A stretch of DNA of 9,789 nt from Methanobacteriota archaeon (GTDB lineage: Archaea > Thermoplasmatota > DTKX01 > GCA-020343715): the NCBI GenBank assembly GCA_030594725.1, contig JAUVEQ010000069.1, forward strand, positions 1 to 9,789, written 5' to 3'. A model generated the notes under the pieces. It had not been told where the DNA came from. It was given only the letters and a program-made list of their open reading frames with translations, and searched no databases. The first letter of the stretch is position 1. Each line of letters opens with the position of its first letter. This document shows positions 7,197-9,789 of this stretch, piece after piece. Both the position numbers and the translations under genes were made by a program.

Positions 7197-7451
7197 TCAG
7201 TCGATGTAACCGAGGGCCCTGAGGCGGTCCTTGACCCGCTCCTCGTCCTCTTTGGAGAAGGGCTGCTGGTCGTCGTCCTCCTGCTTCTCCTCCTCGGCGA
7301 TGATCTCTCTCAGCACATAGGTCACATAGCTCGATACACTGGTGAATCCAGTTCCCCGGATACGCTCCTCGACCTTCTTGAAGAGGGGCACGGGGATGGA
7401 CACACTGGTGAACTTCTTCTCGTCTCCCATCAGGGTCACCAGATTTTCCAT
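7197..7451 (-). CDS. Ribbon-helix-helix (CopG-like) putative regulator
   Basis: This 84-residue protein has a ribbon-helix-helix pattern: a beta strand (FTSVSIP, 14-20), a first helix (PLFKKVEERIRGTGF, 22-36) and a second helix (VSSYVTYVLREIIAEE, 39-54). An acidic linker follows, then a C-terminal helix ending in RLRALGYID. RHH proteins bind palindromic operators as dimers. As first gene of the operon, lying directly beside an 18-bp perfect palindrome, it is a good candidate for an autoregulator of sulfate-activation genes. The ATG at 7451 has a GAGG motif close upstream. An internal ATG at 7430 (Met8, leaving the whole fold intact) has GGTGA 5 nt upstream and fits the TATA position better. 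It may alternatively act through protein contacts; no ligand-binding domain is seen. Confidence 0.82.
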   Translation of the reverse strand: MENLVTLMGDEKKFTSVSIPVPLFKKVEERIRGTGFTSVSSYVTYVLREIIAEEEKQEDDDQQPFSKEDEERVKDRLRALGYID

Positions 7452-7458
7452 ATGTCCT

Positions 7459-7476
7459 CTAATTATATATAATTAG
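7459..7476 (-). promoter_or_regulatory. Operon promoter: TATA box embedded in an 18-bp perfect palindrome
   Basis: CTAATTATATATAATTAG is its own reverse complement over all 18 bases. It is the only strongly AT-rich TATA-like element upstream of the five-gene operon. At usual archaeal spacing transcription would start near 7440-7445. The symmetry makes it also a plausible operator for a dimeric regulator such as the adjacent RHH protein. Because it is symmetric, it could in principle also direct plus-strand transcription. Confidence 0.6.
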
Positions 7477-7503
7477 TGGTGGACCTTCCTGATGGCCGAA
7501 CCA

Positions 7504-7543
7504 ACGCGATCGGCTTCGGTCCGGGGGGTGTCGGACGCGATCG
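7504..7543. repeat. Short direct repeat in the divergent intergenic region
   Basis: ACGCGATCG occurs at 7504-7512 and again at 7535-7543, a spacing of 31 bases or about three helical turns. The second copy lies within GGACG-CGAT-CGTCC (7533-7546), a small perfect inverted repeat. The pair could be regulator sites, but chance in GC-rich DNA is possible. Nothing else beyond the two promoters is evident in the 261-base gap between the divergent units. Confidence 0.25.
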
Positions 7544-7652
7544 TCCTCCAATTGATCACGGTTGCTTCAAGGGATCCGAACCCCGCAATGTCTATGAGCA
7601 TATCCTATCAGATCGGCGTCTGGCCCCACAATGGATGGGCCTTTAGGCCGAC

Positions 7653-7661
7653 CTTAATATA
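7653..7661 (+). promoter_or_regulatory. TATA-like promoter of the PKD lipoprotein gene
   Basis: CTTAATATA fits the archaeal TATA box. It places transcription start near 7682-7685 and gives a leader of about 30 nt that includes the GGTGGT ribosome site before ATG 7713. A small GGCC-TTTA-GGCC inverted repeat (7639-7649) lies just upstream, where activators or repressors may sit. Confidence 0.5.
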
Positions 7662-7712
7662 CGATGACGGTGTTGCATATTCGCCCCTTGAATGGGGTTT
7701 GGTGGTAACATC

Positions 7713-8795
7713 ATGGAATCGAAAAATAAAGTATTAGCTGTCCTTGTGGCCCTTGTCCTGCTGACAATGGGTTTCGCAGGATGCGTGAGCGAGGGCGACG
7801 AAGACGATTGGAAGAACCCCACGCAGGCCATCTTTGATAGCCTATCTGTCAACGAGACCGGTCAGATGGTGGAGGTCGATTTCAGTCTGGCAGACAAGGA
7901 CGATCGGTATACCAAGGCCAGTGGCACCCTTCGTGTCGCTATCTGGGACTCCGATGACTTTCAGATGCTGGACAAGACCTTCGACATCAAGGAAAAGGAC
8001 TTCTTCTCCTTCGTGATCCTCGGCCTCACGGCGGCCAGCTACGAACTGCAGATCCCCTACGCGGACCTGGCCAAATCCCACGACTGGGGATACGACGCCC
8101 TGGGCGAGTCCACCGAGAGGAAGATGCACGCGACGATATGGTTCGAGTACAAGGAAGAGACCTTCACCGATGAGTACAACAGCGAGTTCTTGAACCCCGT
8201 GATCCCAGAGGCCCTACTGCATCCCAACGATGCACCGGAAGGCGATCTCGTGGTGAACAACCCCGGATTCGTCGGCATGATGGTCATGTGCGACGCCACG
8301 GCCAGCTCCGATCCCGAGGGCGGCTATCTGGACTTCGAATGGGAATGGGGGGACGGCAGCACCACGCCATCGATCCTCGCCGGCGACGAGGAGAGCCACA
8401 CGTATGACGCTCCCGGGACCTACACCATCACCCTGACGATCACGGACCCCGAGGACGCAATTGATGTCAAGACGGTGGACGTGACCGTCGTCTGGATCCT
8501 GGCCATCACCGTCAACGAGTGGGGCGTGGTCGCCGAGGGCGATTATGTCGGACAGACCTACGTGGAACTGACCATACACAACGAGGATGCCTTGGCCGCC
8601 ACCGACCTCCCGGCAGCCGCCTTCTGGTTGCTGGACGACACGACCGGACGCGAGGCGTACAATGTCGTGGTCCCCGACGTACCCGCCACGCTGACGGCCG
8701 ACGGCGACCTGACCCTGATGGTGTACTTCGACCTGACGGAAGGTTTCACCGCCACCCAGATCGAGGTGTTCGACCAGATCCTCGCCCTACCGTAG
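7713..8795 (+). CDS. PKD-domain surface lipoprotein
   Basis: This is a 360-residue exported protein. The N-terminus has Lys residues, then a hydrophobic stretch (VLAVLVALVLLTMGFAG) and Cys24 in a lipobox-like FAGC, followed by an acidic linker, as in archaeal lipoproteins tethered outside the cell. Residues about 40-165 form an unassigned beta-rich domain. Residues about 175-260 match a PKD domain (DFEWEWGDG, then HTYDAPGTYTITLTITDP). Residues about 262-360 look like a further beta-sandwich domain. PKD domains usually serve adhesion or surface-layer binding; no catalytic motif is seen. ATG 7713 is preferred to ATG 7692 because GGTGGT lies 6 nt before it and because the signal peptide then starts at once. 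It is transcribed away from the sat operon and ends at a strong terminator, so it is a single-gene unit. Confidence 0.9.
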   Translation: MESKNKVLAVLVALVLLTMGFAGCVSEGDEDDWKNPTQAIFDSLSVNETGQMVEVDFSLADKDDRYTKASGTLRVAIWDSDDFQMLDKTFDIKEKDFFSFVILGLTAASYELQIPYADLAKSHDWGYDALGESTERKMHATIWFEYKEETFTDEYNSEFLNPVIPEALLHPNDAPEGDLVVNNPGFVGMMVMCDATASSDPEGGYLDFEWEWGDGSTTPSILAGDEESHTYDAPGTYTITLTITDPEDAIDVKTVDVTVVWILAITVNEWGVVAEGDYVGQTYVELTIHNEDALAATDLPAAAFWLLDDTTGREAYNVVVPDVPATLTADGDLTLMVYFDLTEGFTATQIEVFDQILALP

Positions 8796-8812
8796 GCAGC
8801 ATTGACATCCAA

Positions 8813-8845
8813 AGGGGGCCCATCGGCCCCCTCCATCTTTTTTTT
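8813..8845 (+). terminator. Hairpin plus T-tract terminator after the lipoprotein gene
   Basis: AGGGGGCC (8813-8820) and GGCCCCCT (8825-8832) form a perfect 8-bp stem with a CATC loop, followed after five bases by eight Ts (8838-8845). It begins 17 nt after the lipoprotein stop. The T-tract alone can terminate archaeal transcription; the added GC hairpin resembles a bacterial intrinsic terminator. Confidence 0.8.
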
Positions 8846-8862
8846 CATCGCCATCTCCACAA

Positions 8863-8870
8863 ACATATTA
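8863..8870 (+). promoter_or_regulatory. TATA-like promoter of the 61-residue Cys-rich protein
   Basis: ACATATTA lies in an AT-rich patch after the terminator. It would start transcription near 8890-8895, giving a short leader containing GGTGGAG before ATG 8904. Confidence 0.4.
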
Positions 8871-8903
8871 CTATCATCAATCAATACCCACGGTGGAGTG
8901 AAG

Positions 8904-9089
8904 ATGGTGCGAATACAGAAGTACCCTGTCCCCCGGGAGATCGGTATCTGTCCCCTTAGGCTGATCGCCCATTGCTTCGACAAGGACATCAAGACCATCT
9001 GCATCGGCCCGGATTGCGAGTTCTGGCGTCTGGACATCGACGAGAAGGAGAAGGTTGATAACGGCCAATGTGGCCTCATCAACTTCTGA
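8904..9089 (+). CDS. Small Cys-rich protein of unknown function (61 residues)
   Basis: I do not recognise a named family with certainty. The protein has five Cys residues: Cys16, Cys24, Cys33, Cys38 and Cys56, set in ICPLRLIAHC, CIGPDCEFWR and GQCGL. The pattern C-x4-C-E-F-W followed by C-G-L recalls small archaeal proteins that may bind zinc or an iron-sulfur cluster. It is charged, with no signal peptide or membrane segment, so likely cytosolic. The start is set by GGTGGAG just upstream (GGAG 5-6 nt before the ATG). Reading from an earlier ATG at 8802 would cross the terminator T-tract and add a low-complexity run, so that is rejected. Codon use (Ile ATC, Lys AAG, Glu GAG) matches the neighbours, supporting a real gene. 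Function unknown. Confidence 0.75.
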   Translation: MVRIQKYPVPREIGICPLRLIAHCFDKDIKTICIGPDCEFWRLDIDEKEKVDNGQCGLINF

Positions 9090-9140
9090 ACCGGCCGTCG
9101 GCGACCGCCTTCCGGAGGATGGGTAACCAATACGGGAACA

Positions 9141-9149
9141 TTCATATAG
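9141..9149 (+). promoter_or_regulatory. TATA-like promoter of the zinc-ribbon membrane protein
   Basis: TTCATATAG stands out in GC-rich sequence and would place transcription start near 9170, with a leader of about 40 nt. It is also possible that the downstream gene is read from the promoter before the 61-residue gene, as no terminator is evident between them. Confidence 0.4.
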
Positions 9150-9212
9150 TCTCCGACTCGTCAATGAGAGGTATCGCCGGTGGGAAGGGCCCAGCATAGC
9201 TGAGGTATTTGG

Positions 9213-9789
9213 ATGACGCAGGTCCGCAAGGAGAACAGCGACTCCCTAGAGTACGTCTGCCCCGAGTGCGGGGAGACCTTCGAGGAGGGCTCGAAGGAAT
9301 GTTCCAGTTGCGGGGTGGAGTTCGACTGGTCAGAGGAACTGGAGTACCTCTGCCCCGAGTGCGGGACCGTGGTCGACCCCGATCAGGACCGATGTCCCGG
9401 TTGCGCGGCCAAGTTCAGCAAGGAGGAGAACGGCGACGTCACCATCGAGTACGAGCCCGACGCGGACCCACCGACCGTGGAGGAGATGCTGGAGGCGGCC
9501 ATCAGCGAGGTCACGGTCCATCCAGTGGAGAAGGTCTCCTTTGGCAAGACCACCTACCTGCACCCCGCCGAGGTCCCCGAAGAGGGACCGGTGAAGATGA
9601 AGGACGCCAGCAGCCGCAAGGAGGGCCAGGCCGGCTCCCCGCGCACCGCCAGCGATGCCGTCGATGAGGGCCTGGCCCTCAACGAGGGACCCAAGCGGTA
9701 TCCAGGTGGCTTCACCGCCATTGGGATACTGTTCATCGCCATCGCCATCCTGGCCCTGGTGTTCACCATCGTGATGGCGCGGTACGACA
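9213..9789 (+). CDS. Double zinc-ribbon membrane protein, partial (3' end beyond the window)
   Basis: The frame is open from ATG 9213 to the right edge, 192 codons. Two zinc ribbons follow the start: Cys16/Cys19 with Cys30/Cys33 (CPECGETF...CSSCG), then Cys47/Cys50 with Cys61/Cys64 (CPECGTVV...CPGC). An acidic, Pro-rich, probably disordered region (about 70-163) leads to a hydrophobic segment at about 167-188 (FTAIGILFIAIAILALVFTI). The ribbons are therefore probably cytosolic and the protein anchored by this segment, though more segments may lie beyond the edge. Proteins of this build are common in archaea and mostly uncharacterised; no catalytic domain is seen. The start is supported by GAGGT 6 nt upstream and an in-frame TGA just before it. 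Confidence 0.85.
   Translation, partial: MTQVRKENSDSLEYVCPECGETFEEGSKECSSCGVEFDWSEELEYLCPECGTVVDPDQDRCPGCAAKFSKEENGDVTIEYEPDADPPTVEEMLEAAISEVTVHPVEKVSFGKTTYLHPAEVPEEGPVKMKDASSRKEGQAGSPRTASDAVDEGLALNEGPKRYPGGFTAIGILFIAIAILALVFTIVMARYD

Noticed and set aside
7639..7649. GGCC-TTTA-GGCC inverted repeat upstream of the lipoprotein promoter
   Set aside because: The stem is only 4 bp, too short to list as a separate regulatory element.
7492..7737. 81-codon plus-strand frame that could start leaderless 25 bp after the symmetric TATA palindrome
   Set aside because: It runs through the TATA box and ribosome site of the lipoprotein gene and overlaps its start. Its codon use lacks the strong C/G third-position bias of the neighbours, and no domain is seen. 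The promoter spacing is suggestive, but not enough to call a gene.
1..9789. CRISPR arrays, insertion sequences, tRNA or rRNA genes
   Set aside because: No regularly spaced repeats, transposase-like frames, terminal inverted repeats or tRNA-like cloverleaf segments were seen on reading both strands. No program was run, so a very small element could be missed.

Overview
The window looks like high-GC archaeal chromosome. AT-rich TATA-like boxes sit at archaeal spacing (about 25-30 bp upstream of likely transcription starts) before most transcription units. Shine-Dalgarno motifs of the GGAGGTG type precede most genes. The gene families (zinc-containing Sat, a DHH phosphoesterase, PKD lipoprotein, zinc-ribbon membrane protein, HDINN-type histidine kinase) also fit a euryarchaeal or Thermoplasmatota-like genome. 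That placement is an inference from style, not from a marker gene.

Layout. (1) Positions 1-2844, minus strand: two adjacent multi-PAS signalling genes. The upstream one is a complete soluble sensor histidine kinase with three PAS domains. The downstream one runs off the left edge and has the same PAS spacing residue for residue, so they look like diverged tandem duplicates. (2) Positions 2986-7451, minus strand: a tight five-gene operon read in the order ribbon-helix-helix protein, ATP sulfurylase (sat), DHH phosphoesterase, alkaline-phosphatase-superfamily phosphodiesterase, APS kinase (cysC). Gaps within it are 27 nt or less, and the last junction overlaps by 4 nt. (3) Positions 7452-7712: an intergenic region with an 18-bp perfect AT palindrome at the operon promoter and a separate plus-strand promoter. 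(4) Positions 7713-9789, plus strand: a PKD-domain lipoprotein closed by a strong hairpin/T-tract terminator, a 61-residue Cys-rich protein with its own promoter, and a double-zinc-ribbon protein with a membrane segment that runs off the right edge.

How the genes fit together. Sat and CysC make APS and then PAPS from sulfate and ATP. No APS/PAPS reductase, sulfite reductase or sulfotransferase is visible here. The two extra hydrolases could handle by-products: the DHH protein is a candidate 3',5'-ADP (PAP) phosphatase or small-nucleotide phosphodiesterase, and the AP-superfamily protein is a candidate nucleotide pyrophosphatase/phosphodiesterase or sulfatase. The RHH protein at the head of the operon is a candidate autoregulator acting at the palindrome. 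I regard this activation-plus-hydrolase-plus-regulator operon as the most interesting part of the window. The roles of the two hydrolases are inferred, not shown. I recall related sat/cysC neighbourhoods in other archaea but could not check this.
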